Below are positions 42,276 through 50,609 of a DNA stretch of 64,000 nucleotides, one piece after another. The position numbers and the translations under genes are program-made. The notes under the pieces are model-generated. The model ran no database searches, was not told the origin of the DNA, and was given only the letters and a program-made list of their open reading frames with translations. How positions within the stretch are numbered: the stretch's first letter is position 1; each line of letters begins with the position of its first letter. Source of the stretch: a virus; IMG/VR virus record IMGVR_UViG_3300028569_002586, positions 93,012 through 157,011 of that record. The stretch is one strand, 5' to 3'.

Positions 42276-43336
42276 AGCTTGATATCTTCAAAAACATCTT
42301 CTGTTATATTGGTATCTCGAGCACCAATCTTATAAGCACCAATTTCAGTTTCCTGGGGAGCCACTTGCACCTTGCTGCTATCCAAGTAGGTGTCTAACCA
42401 ACCAGAAATTGGATTTGACTTTTCGTTAAAAATCTTCTTATATCCCAAAGAGCGCAATCGATTATCACAAAGCCACTTAGCATAACCACCAAGAACCTCA
42501 GCATTCAATCCTAACAAAGAGCCTTTGCTGAACAAATACTGAGCCCATTCAATCTCATTCTTTGCTGCCTGTTCATAGAAGGCATAAATCTTATCTTCAT
42601 TCTTCTTCACTACACCTGTGAAGCCTTCTTTATCTTCATCTCTCAAGATTTTAATTAAATTTTGTGTAATTGCAAAGTGCTGCGATTCATCCCGTTGAAT
42701 GAACTTAATAATTTTAGCGTTTCCCTCCATCTTACCTCTGTAGCCAAAGTAAAATGAACATGCAAATGATACATAAAACACAAGCCCCTCCATGCAGTTA
42801 ATTGCAAGAATACAATCAAATATTTTTTCTTTCAAGTCCTTCTTATCGCTACTGCCAAGAATTTTGTCATAATTATTGCGAATTAATTCTGCTCTGCTTA
42901 CAATTTCCTTATCCTCCATGATGCTATCAAAGAATGCTGATGCATCTGGATGCACATTGTTAAGAAGGTAGCTGTAGCTGTAGCTATGAATACCCTCAAA
43001 GCGCTGCCATGTATTCATGCATATCTCAAGCTCAGGATTACTAACATAATCTTTGAGTGAATGGATGGAGCGAGATAGCATGCTGTCACCCAAAGTCTGA
43101 AATTTTAAATTTGTATCAAAAACAAATCGTTCTTCTTTGGTAAGCTCTCTATAATCACTACGATCTTTTTGCAAAGATATTTCATGCGGCCACCAGAAAA
43201 ACTCTTCTTGTTTTTTAAACAGCTCAAAGAATGCAGGATATTTGAAGCGATCATATCTCTGCAGATTCAGATCTTCACCAAAGAACAAAGGTTGCTTTGT
43301 ATAGTCTACATTCTTAAGATTGAGCACAGATTTCAT
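42272..43336 (-). CDS. nrdB: Class I ribonucleotide reductase, small subunit
   Basis: 354 aa, ferritin-like. WPHEISLQKDR, the LTKEERFVF block, a di-iron ligand set in helices carrying E (EIEWA, MEDKEI) and ExxH patterns (HSYSYSYL, RDESQHFAI), and a C-terminal tail that should dock to NrdA. Makes the radical that lets NrdA reduce ribonucleotides, supplying dNTPs for phage DNA. Confidence 0.92.
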   Translation of the reverse strand: MKSVLNLKNVDYTKQPLFFGEDLNLQRYDRFKYPAFFELFKKQEEFFWWPHEISLQKDRSDYRELTKEERFVFDTNLKFQTLGDSMLSRSIHSLKDYVSNPELEICMNTWQRFEGIHSYSYSYLLNNVHPDASAFFDSIMEDKEIVSRAELIRNNYDKILGSSDKKDLKEKIFDCILAINCMEGLVFYVSFACSFYFGYRGKMEGNAKIIKFIQRDESQHFAITQNLIKILRDEDKEGFTGVVKKNEDKIYAFYEQAAKNEIEWAQYLFSKGSLLGLNAEVLGGYAKWLCDNRLRSLGYKKIFNEKSNPISGWLDTYLDSSKVQVAPQETEIGAYKIGARDTNITEDVFEDIKL

Positions 43337-43357
43337 GATGGATATACTATTATATAT

Positions 43358-45622
43358 TTATAGCTTGCAGGCTCCACTGGAACAATCTGTGTCTTTATTC
43401 ATGGATTGTTCTCTGTCACCATCATCTGTGTTGTTGTAATATAAACTAATAAGACCTAAGCTATAAGCACTCATTATCTCCTTCATTACCTTGCTATCTG
43501 GCAGCACGTGATTCTCATAATGCCCATAGTTGTAATAGATGTTTGTTGATATGGCCATATCAAGGTATTTCTGAATAACAGCATTAACGTTAATAACACC
43601 TGTATTATCTTTAAGATTGTATGCTAGGTCATAATGCTCATCGTATTTACCTATACCAGGAACCAATACCGGCAGTTTACCCATCTTGGACATCTTGTAT
43701 GTGATAAGTGATCTTACCGGTTCAACACCATTGGTAGAACATTGAATAACAGAGCTAGATTCACAAGGCATGCAGCTGGACAGTGTGGAATGGCGCAGAC
43801 CATGCTTCTTGATGTCTTCACGCAAAGCTGACCAATCGTGGGTGAGTTTTCGCTTCACAATATCATCAACTTTTCTCTTGTAGGTATCAACAGGCAGAAT
43901 ACCTTTGGCATATTTTGTGTGTTCAAACTTCTCACATTTGCCTCTTTCTTTTGCCAGCTCCACACTGGCTTTCAGCAAATAATATTGAAAATGTTCCATC
44001 CACTCATCAACAAGCACAAGCGCATGTCTGGAGCTATATGCAACTCCATTCCTGGCTAAGAATGCTGCAAGGTTGGTAATTCCAATTCCAAGACTTCTGC
44101 GCTTCTTTGCAAAATTTTCTGCAGCTTTGTTAAAATAATCCTGCGCATCAATAATTTCATCCAAGAATCTTACCACCAAGTTGCATGTCTTCTCCAGGTC
44201 TTTCCAATCCTTGATCTCCAACATGTTGATGGCAGACAGAATGCACATGCCAATTTCTGCATCAGGATCATTAAAGTCTTTGAGAGGTATAGTGGGATGT
44301 ATCACTTCTGTGCAAAGATTGCTCATGGTTACTTTGTCAAGCCATGCACCGTGTTCATTGGCAGTATCCACATTGAGAATGTAGATCCTACCAGTTTCTA
44401 CTCTTTCCTTTACAATCAAAGAAAATAGATTGCGAGCAGATACTTTCTTTTTCATCTTTATCTTGCGATCTGCTTCACACTCTTCATACACTCTGTTGAA
44501 CTTCGATGTGCCCCAAGCTTCAAATAAATGAGGCACCTCATGGGGGCTAAAAAGAGTCACATCCTCATTCTTGATGACACGGTCATAAAACATCTTGGAC
44601 ATGCCAACTGTGTAGTCCAACTTTCGAACTCTATTGTCATCTGTGCCTGCATTATTCTTGAGTACCACAATATCTTCTATCTCATAATGCCACCATTGAA
44701 TATTAGCAGTAGCAGAACCACCTCTCAAGCCATTCTGTTGCCAGGCTTTAACTGATGCTTCAAATATTTTGAGAAAAGGAATTACACCTGTGTGTACAAC
44801 TTCACCATTCCGGACTGGAGCTCCAAGTGCTCTAATTCTAGAAATGTCTATACCAATACCACATTTGTTTGCTGTGGCAATGGATACAGCTGTACTGGAT
44901 GAAGTAATAGATTCTTTATTATCATCCACCCCAATCAAGCAACAACTGGCATAGCTTCTTGAATTGGTGCGCACACCTGCCATGATGGGTGTAGGCAAAT
45001 TGATCTTATGCCTAGATACTGCGTTATAGAATTTTCTTACATATTCCAGGCGCGTCTCTTTGCTGTAATTAATAAAGGCATAAGCTGAGATTAGTATATA
45101 AGCAAATTGAGGTGTCTCATGAATTATGTCGGTGATTCTGTTTTTAATAAGATATTTGTCACACAGTTGCTTCAGACCAGCGTAGGTAAAGAGAAAATCT
45201 CTTTCATGGTCAATAAACTCTCCCATTTTGTTTATTTCATCTTCAGAATACTTCTCGAGAATTACAGGGTCATAAATCTTCTTCTTGAGACCATTGTGAA
45301 TAACATCCAGAAGTCTTGGTGAATGCTTGCCACCCCAAACATCTTTCCGGAGTTGATAGTTAAGAAGCCGGCTGGCGACAAATTGATAATTTGGAGTTTC
45401 AAGGGTGATTAGGTTTGCAGCTGACTCAATAAGCACTTGATGTATTTCTTTTGAAGTGATATTATCAATCATATTGAGCTTTGCGTTGATCTCAATATTA
45501 GACAAGCTTACATCTGATATGCCTTCAATGGCCCAATTTATAACTTTATGAATTTTCTCAATATTAAATTTCTCTGCTTCACCATCACGTTTTTTTACAG
45601 AAATTTGAGAACTCATAACCAT
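43358..45622 (-). CDS. nrdA: Class I ribonucleotide reductase, large subunit
   Basis: 754 aa. N-terminal ATP-cone region (VKKRDGEAEKFNIEKI), then TPIMAGVRT, ASCCLIGVDD, NLCTEVI, the LSSCMPCESSS loop and C-terminal thiol pair CSSGAC. A full-length NrdA with no visible intein or split, unlike several phage homologues. Just upstream of nrdB by 21 nt; a variant late octamer lies 5 nt before the ATG at 45622. Confidence 0.94.
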   Translation of the reverse strand: MVMSSQISVKKRDGEAEKFNIEKIHKVINWAIEGISDVSLSNIEINAKLNMIDNITSKEIHQVLIESAANLITLETPNYQFVASRLLNYQLRKDVWGGKHSPRLLDVIHNGLKKKIYDPVILEKYSEDEINKMGEFIDHERDFLFTYAGLKQLCDKYLIKNRITDIIHETPQFAYILISAYAFINYSKETRLEYVRKFYNAVSRHKINLPTPIMAGVRTNSRSYASCCLIGVDDNKESITSSSTAVSIATANKCGIGIDISRIRALGAPVRNGEVVHTGVIPFLKIFEASVKAWQQNGLRGGSATANIQWWHYEIEDIVVLKNNAGTDDNRVRKLDYTVGMSKMFYDRVIKNEDVTLFSPHEVPHLFEAWGTSKFNRVYEECEADRKIKMKKKVSARNLFSLIVKERVETGRIYILNVDTANEHGAWLDKVTMSNLCTEVIHPTIPLKDFNDPDAEIGMCILSAINMLEIKDWKDLEKTCNLVVRFLDEIIDAQDYFNKAAENFAKKRRSLGIGITNLAAFLARNGVAYSSRHALVLVDEWMEHFQYYLLKASVELAKERGKCEKFEHTKYAKGILPVDTYKRKVDDIVKRKLTHDWSALREDIKKHGLRHSTLSSCMPCESSSVIQCSTNGVEPVRSLITYKMSKMGKLPVLVPGIGKYDEHYDLAYNLKDNTGVINVNAVIQKYLDMAISTNIYYNYGHYENHVLPDSKVMKEIMSAYSLGLISLYYNNTDDGDREQSMNKDTDCSSGACKL

Positions 45623-45627
45623 TAAAT

Positions 45628-45635
45628 AATTTATT
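45628..45635 (-). promoter_or_regulatory. Variant late octamer AATAAATT before nrdA
   Basis: Minus strand AATAAATT (last base deviates), 5 nt, then ATG at 45622. Weaker than other examples. Confidence 0.35.
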
Positions 45636-45707
45636 CATCACTCCAAGAGAATTGGAAGAAAGTTATAGAATAATTCATACATGAGTATAAATTATTTTTC
45701 CGCTAAA

Positions 45708-46151
45708 TCAATGCACTCTTTTCAGTATCTCTGCAACTATTACAACACAGATGGATGTGAAGGAAGCCAATGTACCTGCCGCGATAGCTGTCTTGAAATC
45801 CCACTTTTTACTTGCAGCAACCTGCTCTTTGCTGAATTCAGTCTTGATTTGTGTACTCAAATTATTAAATCTTTCCATGACAACATCAGTAACATTTTTA
45901 AATTTTAAAGTTATCTCAGTATCAAGAGATTTAATTTTTTCATTCATGTGGTTTGACACATCCACTATTCTCAACTTTATTTCTTCATCTATTGAGTCAA
46001 TTCCTTCTTGAACTGTTTTTAATTGTGTTTCCAGGTTTGCCAATTGTGTCATGACAGAAGGCTTGCCATTGCCTTGATATACAGTCTTGTACAAGAGTTC
46101 TACGTTTTTCTTTAAAGCTGTAATATGGCTAGGGTTAGATGACTTTTTCAT
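45708..46151 (-). CDS. Coiled-coil protein with C-terminal membrane segment
   Basis: 147 aa. Residues about 30-115 form long amphipathic helices with heptad-like spacing; residues about 122-143 (AAGTLASFTSICVVIVAEIL) make one membrane helix. The layout recalls XhlA-like or other phage membrane-anchored coiled coils. Possible lysis or superinfection role; no direct evidence. Confidence 0.5.
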   Translation of the reverse strand: MKKSSNPSHITALKKNVELLYKTVYQGNGKPSVMTQLANLETQLKTVQEGIDSIDEEIKLRIVDVSNHMNEKIKSLDTEITLKFKNVTDVVMERFNNLSTQIKTEFSKEQVAASKKWDFKTAIAAGTLASFTSICVVIVAEILKRVH

Positions 46152-46155
46152 GTTT

Positions 46156-46395
46156 TTATCTTACACTGAAAGTGTATTTAATTGTACCTCTGCTTAATGT
46201 GTACACTTTGCCTTTTAATCTGCCACTTGGATCTTTTACAACCAAGCTCAACACATCACCTGTGACAACAGGCCCATTAACCAGTGTATCTACTCCAAGA
46301 CTAATGGTATATTCTCTTGTGCCTTTTTCAGTATTGAAAACTTTGATAACATTGTTATCCGCGACAGCAGAATACCCTTTGTACATATATAACAT
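46156..46395 (-). CDS. Small beta-rich hypothetical protein
   Basis: 79 aa, starts 4 nt upstream of the coiled-coil gene in transcription order. Beta-strand alternation with GDVLSLVVKDPSGRLKG suggests a small barrel, as in virion accessory proteins. A second ATG at codon 4 is possible. No family recognised. Confidence 0.5.
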   Translation of the reverse strand: MLYMYKGYSAVADNNVIKVFNTEKGTREYTISLGVDTLVNGPVVTGDVLSLVVKDPSGRLKGKVYTLSRGTIKYTFSVR

Positions 46396-46409
46396 TATTT
46401 AATGTTGTA

Positions 46410-46429
46410 CATAAATACTTTAATAAATA
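46410..46429 (+). promoter_or_regulatory. Two late promoter octamers before the tail fibre
   Basis: CATAAATA (46410-46417) and AATAAATA (46422-46429), 24 and 12 nt before the ATG at 46442. This gene breaks the 5-nt rule. Confidence 0.55.
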
Positions 46430-46441
46430 ATTATAATTCAT

Positions 46442-47689
46442 ATGGCTGACCAAATTACCAAAATAGTAATACGCAGAGGAACAGATATACAGAGAAGAAC
46501 AGCAAATGTTACAGGCATAACATTTGATCTCGGAGAGCCTGCTTACTGTACAGATACAAAGAGACTGTTCATAGGTGATGGCGCTACAGTGGGTGGAACT
46601 GCAGTAGGTGTAAGAAATCTTGGCCCTGTAGCACAGCTATTTGGTTCAGATATACAAGGTTATACAAATGAAGCATATAATATTTTGACATTTCAAGGTG
46701 CTGAAGTTGGAGACATAATTTATGATAAGACAACAAGAAACATATACAGCCTAACAGCAAAATCCAACTTCCCACCATTAACATCTGATTTTACAAAATA
46801 TGATTCTCTAACACTTATTAATAGTAGCCAATTTGAGTATGGTGCTGGTCTTGTTTTAAATATAAAAGAACAAGGTGTCAGCAGAACAAACGTCAATTCC
46901 AATATTGCAGATGGCATTGGTCTTGTAAAGGCACTACCAACAGACCCTATTTCACTCTCCCCAGGAGGCATTGCAAATGGTGTTTCTGTTTCTAACTTGC
47001 AATTTATTGCAGGAAATTCACTTTATTTAAATACTGAAGGGTCAACTGTAGCACCAAAAGTGGTTCAAGTCAACCCCCGTCAACTCATAGGCAGGACATC
47101 TACATCAACACTCTCAACCATTAACTACAGTACATTAGCTTCAGAATTAATTTCAACAGGGCTTATTAAAGGTGATAACGGTGTACAAGTAAATGCAGTT
47201 GGTGACACAGCAGTAATATCGCTCTCTACAAACATTTTTAATATTACACCTTTTTCTGCTGCAATAAGCGTTCCTTTGCGCGTTACAGGTAATACAATAG
47301 CAACAGGCTTTCTTTCTGCAGGTAGTAATATTTTTGCAAGTGGAAATATTTTTGCAAGTGGAAATATTTTCTCTTATGGTGACGTTGTTGCATATTATAC
47401 ATCAGATAGAAGTCTTAAGACAAATATTAATAGAATTGACCAACCTCTTATCAAACTCAAGACATTAAATGGCTATGAATTTGATTGGAAGGATAATGCA
47501 CCAGAGCATCTAAGAGGACATGACATTGGTGTGATTGCAAATGAAGTTGAAGATACACTTCCTGAAGCTGTGACCAACCGCCCTGATGGCATCAAAGCTG
47601 TTAATTACAATAAGATTGTACCTTTGTTAATTGAGTCAATTAAAGAACTAACAAGCAAGGTGGAACAACTTGAATCTAAAATTCTATAA
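46442..47689 (+). CDS. Tail fibre with C-terminal S74 intramolecular chaperone
   Basis: 415 aa. The N-terminal IVIRRGT and FDLGEPAYCTDTKRLFIGDG are typical of phage fibre/tropism proteins. The C-terminal 95 residues, from SDRSLKTNI through GVIANEVEDTLPEAV and VNYNKIVPLLIESIKEL, form a peptidase S74 domain that trimerises the fibre and then cleaves itself off. A tandem FASGNI repeat lies just before it. Confidence 0.85.
   Translation: MADQITKIVIRRGTDIQRRTANVTGITFDLGEPAYCTDTKRLFIGDGATVGGTAVGVRNLGPVAQLFGSDIQGYTNEAYNILTFQGAEVGDIIYDKTTRNIYSLTAKSNFPPLTSDFTKYDSLTLINSSQFEYGAGLVLNIKEQGVSRTNVNSNIADGIGLVKALPTDPISLSPGGIANGVSVSNLQFIAGNSLYLNTEGSTVAPKVVQVNPRQLIGRTSTSTLSTINYSTLASELISTGLIKGDNGVQVNAVGDTAVISLSTNIFNITPFSAAISVPLRVTGNTIATGFLSAGSNIFASGNIFASGNIFSYGDVVAYYTSDRSLKTNINRIDQPLIKLKTLNGYEFDWKDNAPEHLRGHDIGVIANEVEDTLPEAVTNRPDGIKAVNYNKIVPLLIESIKELTSKVEQLESKIL
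47330..47365 (+). repeat. Tandem 18-bp repeat in the fibre gene
   Basis: Two exact in-frame copies of an 18-bp unit (47330-47347 and 47348-47365) encoding FASGNI twice, followed by a partial third. It could vary in copy number without a frameshift. Confidence 0.8.
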
Positions 47690-47885
47690 TCTTGTAGCTA
47701 GCCTACTAGAAGCTAGCATATCACCCTTTGTCAGCAGGTCACAAGACGTGCATGCATCATCGGGTACAAATCAAGGAATAACTGTAGCTGACATTAATAA
47801 TACTTTTCCTTCTTCAATAAAGAGCATCAATGTAGCATTGCCTGGTAAAAGAAAAAAAATTAAGAAGCTGAAGAAAAAAGATTAA
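47670..47885 (+). CDS. Small basic-tailed protein, head-packaged candidate
   Basis: 71 aa from a TTG at 47670, overlapping the fibre gene by 20 nt. FYNLVASLLE/AS matches the gp21-type leader, and the C-terminus is strongly basic (KRKKIKKLKKKD), suitable for DNA binding. The leader and tail argue that it is real despite the weak start. Confidence 0.5.
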   Translation: MNLKFYNLVASLLEASISPFVSRSQDVHASSGTNQGITVADINNTFPSSIKSINVALPGKRKKIKKLKKKD

Positions 47886-48432
47886 TTATATTTCTGGCTC
47901 TATTGCCTACTTGTCCTGCCCACTTGCTATTCTTTAATTCCATGGCAGCATTTTTATAATCACCTTTTTGTATTAATTCTTTTGTCTTTACAAATTTACT
48001 CAATCGAGTGTAGCCAAGATTAAAAGACATATCCAATAAACCTAATTTTATATTGCGTGGTAAGCTATCAAATCCTGGTATATAGTGTTTAACGTCCTTA
48101 TAAGCTATCTGAAGACACTCAGTAAAAAGAGCTTTTATCTGTTCATCAGTTAAATTGATCTTACCAGAAAGAACATCATCATAATTAACATTTAACTTGT
48201 TAAAAATTAACCTGGCATCAGGTCTTTGCAAATTGAATCCTATGCCCACTGTTGGTATACCGAGTGAATCAGGATACACATGAGGTCTTACACCTTCATG
48301 TTTCTTAATGAAACTCAGGATATCATCAAATGTGAGACGTGTATCTTCTGCTTTTTGAATGATGGCAGGAGGTGGTGGTGGGACATCAGCTACCGCTTCT
48401 AAGATTTGCTTGATTAGCTTGTAGAATCGCAC
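47860..48432 (-). CDS. T4-type lysozyme (GH24) with capsid-targeting-like leader
   Basis: 190 aa from GTG. FIKKHEGVRPHVYPDSLGIPTVGIGFN in parts supplies the catalytic set of T4 lysozyme: E46, D55, T61. It cuts the MurNAc-GlcNAc bond of peptidoglycan. Ahead of it are MRFYKLIKQILE/AV, with a clear I-L-E/A site, and a Pro-rich linker, instead of a signal peptide. It may therefore travel inside the virion instead of, or besides, acting at lysis. An octamer lies 5 nt upstream. Confidence 0.85.
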   Translation of the reverse strand: MRFYKLIKQILEAVADVPPPPPAIIQKAEDTRLTFDDILSFIKKHEGVRPHVYPDSLGIPTVGIGFNLQRPDARLIFNKLNVNYDDVLSGKINLTDEQIKALFTECLQIAYKDVKHYIPGFDSLPRNIKLGLLDMSFNLGYTRLSKFVKTKELIQKGDYKNAAMELKNSKWAGQVGNRARNIINLFSSAS

Positions 48433-48437
48433 CTAAT

Positions 48438-48445
48438 TATTTAAT
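48438..48445 (-). promoter_or_regulatory. Late promoter octamer ATTAAATA (minus strand)
   Basis: ATTAAATA, 5 nt, GTG of the lysozyme gene. Confidence 0.6.
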
Positions 48446-49016
48446 TAAGCACAGCGACCTTTACAATTTTTGGATGTGAATCGGCAAAATCAATGGCATC
48501 ACTTTTGTTGACAAAGAACACATCAATCACTGGTAGTTTGCCACCAGAAGCAACTTTGTCTTTAACAGCTGAACCTGTATCAACTGCTTTCACAAGACCT
48601 ACGTTGGGTATAATAACCTCTTTGTTGTAGGGAATAATGCGTGGGTCGACTGCAATAGAGTCACCTTGCTTGAGTGTGTAGCCTGTGGAGCTCCTCATTC
48701 TGCGGCTATCAGCATCTGTACCACTGCCTCGAGCCCAATATACAGTTAATCTAACAGTAAGCACTCTGTAATTATTGTTATCTGTCTTGGGAATAAAGGT
48801 ACCATTGTAATTGATACCATCTTTCTTTACTTCTATATTTTTTGCTAGCTCTCTCTCTTTACCAGATGAGAGAGATTTTAGCTCTCTCTTTACATCATTA
48901 ACTGTTAGCTTCTTCTCTATACGCTGAAAAGCAGACATGCTTATGGGATTAGCTGTTAGAATTAAGCCTACTAGTATTAATAGAAGCTTATTAGTTTTTG
49001 TGTTTTTTGTTTTCAT
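48441..49016 (-). CDS. Secreted 3D-domain protein (lytic transglycosylase-like)
   Basis: 191 aa. Residues 10-29 form a signal peptide (KLLLILVGLILTANPISMSA). The C-terminal half, TVYWARGSGTDADSRRM to VKAVDTGSAVK, is a 3D (Asp-Asp-Asp) domain as in MltA and RpfB-type proteins, including GDSIAVDPRIIPY. Likely acts on peptidoglycan in the periplasm during lysis. An intrinsic-terminator-like hairpin stands just before its ATG. Confidence 0.8.
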   Translation of the reverse strand: MKTKNTKTNKLLLILVGLILTANPISMSAFQRIEKKLTVNDVKRELKSLSSGKERELAKNIEVKKDGINYNGTFIPKTDNNNYRVLTVRLTVYWARGSGTDADSRRMRSSTGYTLKQGDSIAVDPRIIPYNKEVIIPNVGLVKAVDTGSAVKDKVASGGKLPVIDVFFVNKSDAIDFADSHPKIVKVAVLN

Positions 49017-49021
49017 AGATT

Positions 49022-49042
49022 AAAAAAGAGTCGCTTAGCGAC
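49022..49042 (-). terminator. Terminator-like hairpin in front of the 3D-domain gene
   Basis: Minus strand GTCGC-TAA-GCGAC followed by T-C-TTTTTT. It ends 5-6 nt before the ATG at 49016 and lies downstream of a promoter at 49083-49110, so it could act as an attenuator or simply end transcripts from the gene upstream. Confidence 0.6.
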
Positions 49043-49082
49043 AGGCCAAATAAGGTACTAATGTATGTTTTAATATTTAATC

Positions 49083-49110
49083 AGTATACTGGAAATTGCT
49101 ATTGCATCAA
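49083..49110 (-). promoter_or_regulatory. sigma70-like promoter upstream of the 3D-domain gene
   Basis: Minus strand TTGATG (49105-49110), 16-nt spacer, TATACT (49083-49088). It would give a leader of about 60 nt containing the terminator-like hairpin. No gene lies in the 49017-49118 gap. Confidence 0.5.
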
Positions 49111-49118
49111 GAAGAAAA

Positions 49119-49616
49119 TTATGCTAAATTCTCTATATACTTGCGCAAGTTATTATTTCTATTGGTCCAACCCTTGAGAAACACACCTAACTTGGGTCTT
49201 GATTCAGATAAATTTTTATAAAAAGTTTGACGTTGATCAATGATTTTTTTTGCAAGCTGTTTTGCATTTGCCTGATCTGCAGCCTTTAAAGTGACAGGCC
49301 CGACAACACCATCTGCAGCAACACTCAAAGCTCGTTGTAAGAATTTATTTGCTTGTTTGCGCCCTGCATTAACAACAGAGTCAAAATATGAGATATATGC
49401 AGGTTCAGACAATTTATCTGCAACACTAGGAAGCCAGTAATCGTTATAAAAGATTTCATCTGCTTTTTCACGTGAAAGATTTTTAATATCTAGATCTGGA
49501 TAATCCCTTTTCGTAATACCATACATGGTTTCCCCACCTGGGTCGTTGGGGTGATTGTAGTATCCACCTTCTGCTTCTCTGACAAACTTCATGGCTTTTT
49601 GGAAGCGCTCGTTCAT
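49119..49616 (-). CDS. GH108-type peptidoglycan hydrolase
   Basis: 165 aa from the ATG at 49616, fixed by an octamer 5 nt upstream; a longer frame exists but lies inside the next gene. FVREAEGGYYNHPNDPGGETMYGIT in parts (catalytic Glu in EGGY, E16) is the GH108 signature, and GVVGPVTL with RQTFYKNL follow in the C-terminal domain. An N-acetylmuramidase for lysis or entry. Confidence 0.88.
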   Translation of the reverse strand: MNERFQKAMKFVREAEGGYYNHPNDPGGETMYGITKRDYPDLDIKNLSREKADEIFYNDYWLPSVADKLSEPAYISYFDSVVNAGRKQANKFLQRALSVAADGVVGPVTLKAADQANAKQLAKKIIDQRQTFYKNLSESRPKLGVFLKGWTNRNNNLRKYIENLA

Positions 49617-49620
49617 GTGA

Positions 49621-50079
49621 TTATTTATCCCAGGGAAACTCAACCCATACATCATGCTCATATTCTTTTGAGCTATAACTGGGTTTGTGTGTAGTTTTAT
49701 TCTTTGTAACAAGGCTTATTGTTGTTAGGGATATCCCTGGGTCTAGACGATGGAAATACTTCAAAAGATAATCAAAGGTATCTCCTGTATCAGAAATATC
49801 ATCTACAATAAGGACATGCCTCTTTAAATCAGATGCTTTGACAGACTGGTATACAATAAAATCTTGTTGTGTCTTTTCATCTGAATAACTTCTTATTCCA
49901 ATACTGAAAACGTTCTTAATATCAAGTTTGTATGCAAGTGAAGCAGCTAAAATTAACCCACCTCTCGATAAACCTACAATATCATATTTTTTAATATCTT
50001 TAATATCATTCTTTACTCTGTCAACAATAAAATCTAAATGAGAGTTATATTCGCTCCAAGAAATAGTGCTCTTTGCCAT
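49621..50079 (-). CDS. Purine-type phosphoribosyltransferase
   Basis: 152 aa. VGLSRGGLILAASLAYKL is the type I PRTase pyrophosphate-binding region and LIVDDISDTGDTF the PRPP-binding loop. The size and arrangement fit xanthine/guanine PRTases (Gpt-like). It could salvage guanine, including guanine displaced by DpdA, to GMP; that link is inference. Confidence 0.78.
   Translation of the reverse strand: MAKSTISWSEYNSHLDFIVDRVKNDIKDIKKYDIVGLSRGGLILAASLAYKLDIKNVFSIGIRSYSDEKTQQDFIVYQSVKASDLKRHVLIVDDISDTGDTFDYLLKYFHRLDPGISLTTISLVTKNKTTHKPSYSSKEYEHDVWVEFPWDK
49622..49629 (-). promoter_or_regulatory. Late promoter octamer GATAAATA (minus strand)
   Basis: GATAAATA, 5 nt, ATG at 49616. It overlaps the 3' end of the phosphoribosyltransferase gene. 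Confidence 0.6.
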
Positions 50080-50113
50080 TCCTTATTATGATGAAAGTGG
50101 CAGCAATATCAAC

Positions 50114-50596
50114 TTAAGAGTTGAAATTATATCTTTTTAACATTCCAGGCATCTTACCTGCTCTTCTCAGCTTTTCTATATCTCGCTCAACTTCAACAAG
50201 GGCCTTGATTCCATGCATTAAAAATCCATATTTTTCTTTGATTCTCTTCCATACAAACACAGGTTCATTGTTATTAATTCTTTTGGCAAGATCTTCAATC
50301 TTTTTAGATACATTGTCTTTTAGTTGACCTAGGGTAACAACACCAAAGCCAGCAACATTAACTTGAGATTTGTCTAGATCTGTTTTGTCAATCTTCTCTA
50401 TCCAGCCTGCCCTCTCTGGTTTAACAGAAACAGGTTCTTCAACAACAGAGTTCTCCTCCTGTTCATTGCGATAAGTTACAGGAGCCTGTGCACCGTCTGG
50501 TATGTTTTGTGTCTGGATTTCAGTATGATTGGCACTCATCCTGGGCTTCACCTTCTGCAGGTAAGCCTGCTCAAGTAACAAAATATCACTGTTCAC
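50114..50596 (-). CDS. Hypothetical late protein, head-packaged candidate
   Basis: 160 aa from GTG. The leader MNSDILLLE/QAY has an L-L-E site. A Glu/Pro-rich segment then a basic helical C-terminal half follow. The octamer CATAAATA lies 5 nt upstream and overlaps the start codon of the divergent gene at 50609. Confidence 0.6.
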   Translation of the reverse strand: MNSDILLLEQAYLQKVKPRMSANHTEIQTQNIPDGAQAPVTYRNEQEENSVVEEPVSVKPERAGWIEKIDKTDLDKSQVNVAGFGVVTLGQLKDNVSKKIEDLAKRINNNEPVFVWKRIKEKYGFLMHGIKALVEVERDIEKLRRAGKMPGMLKRYNFNS

Positions 50597-50603
50597 TTAA
50601 GTA
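50596..50603 (+). promoter_or_regulatory. Late octamer CTTAAGTA
   Basis: CTTAAGTA, 5 nt, GTG at 50609. Its first base is the last base pair of the divergent start codon. Confidence 0.55.
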
Positions 50604-50609
50604 TTTATG
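50602..50609 (-). promoter_or_regulatory. Late octamer CATAAATA (minus strand)
   Basis: CATAAATA, 5 nt, GTG at 50596. Interlocked with the plus-strand octamer at 50596-50603. Confidence 0.65.

Noticed and set aside
43358-45622. Intein or split in nrdA
   Set aside because: The reading frame is continuous, of normal length, and shows all main NrdA motifs.
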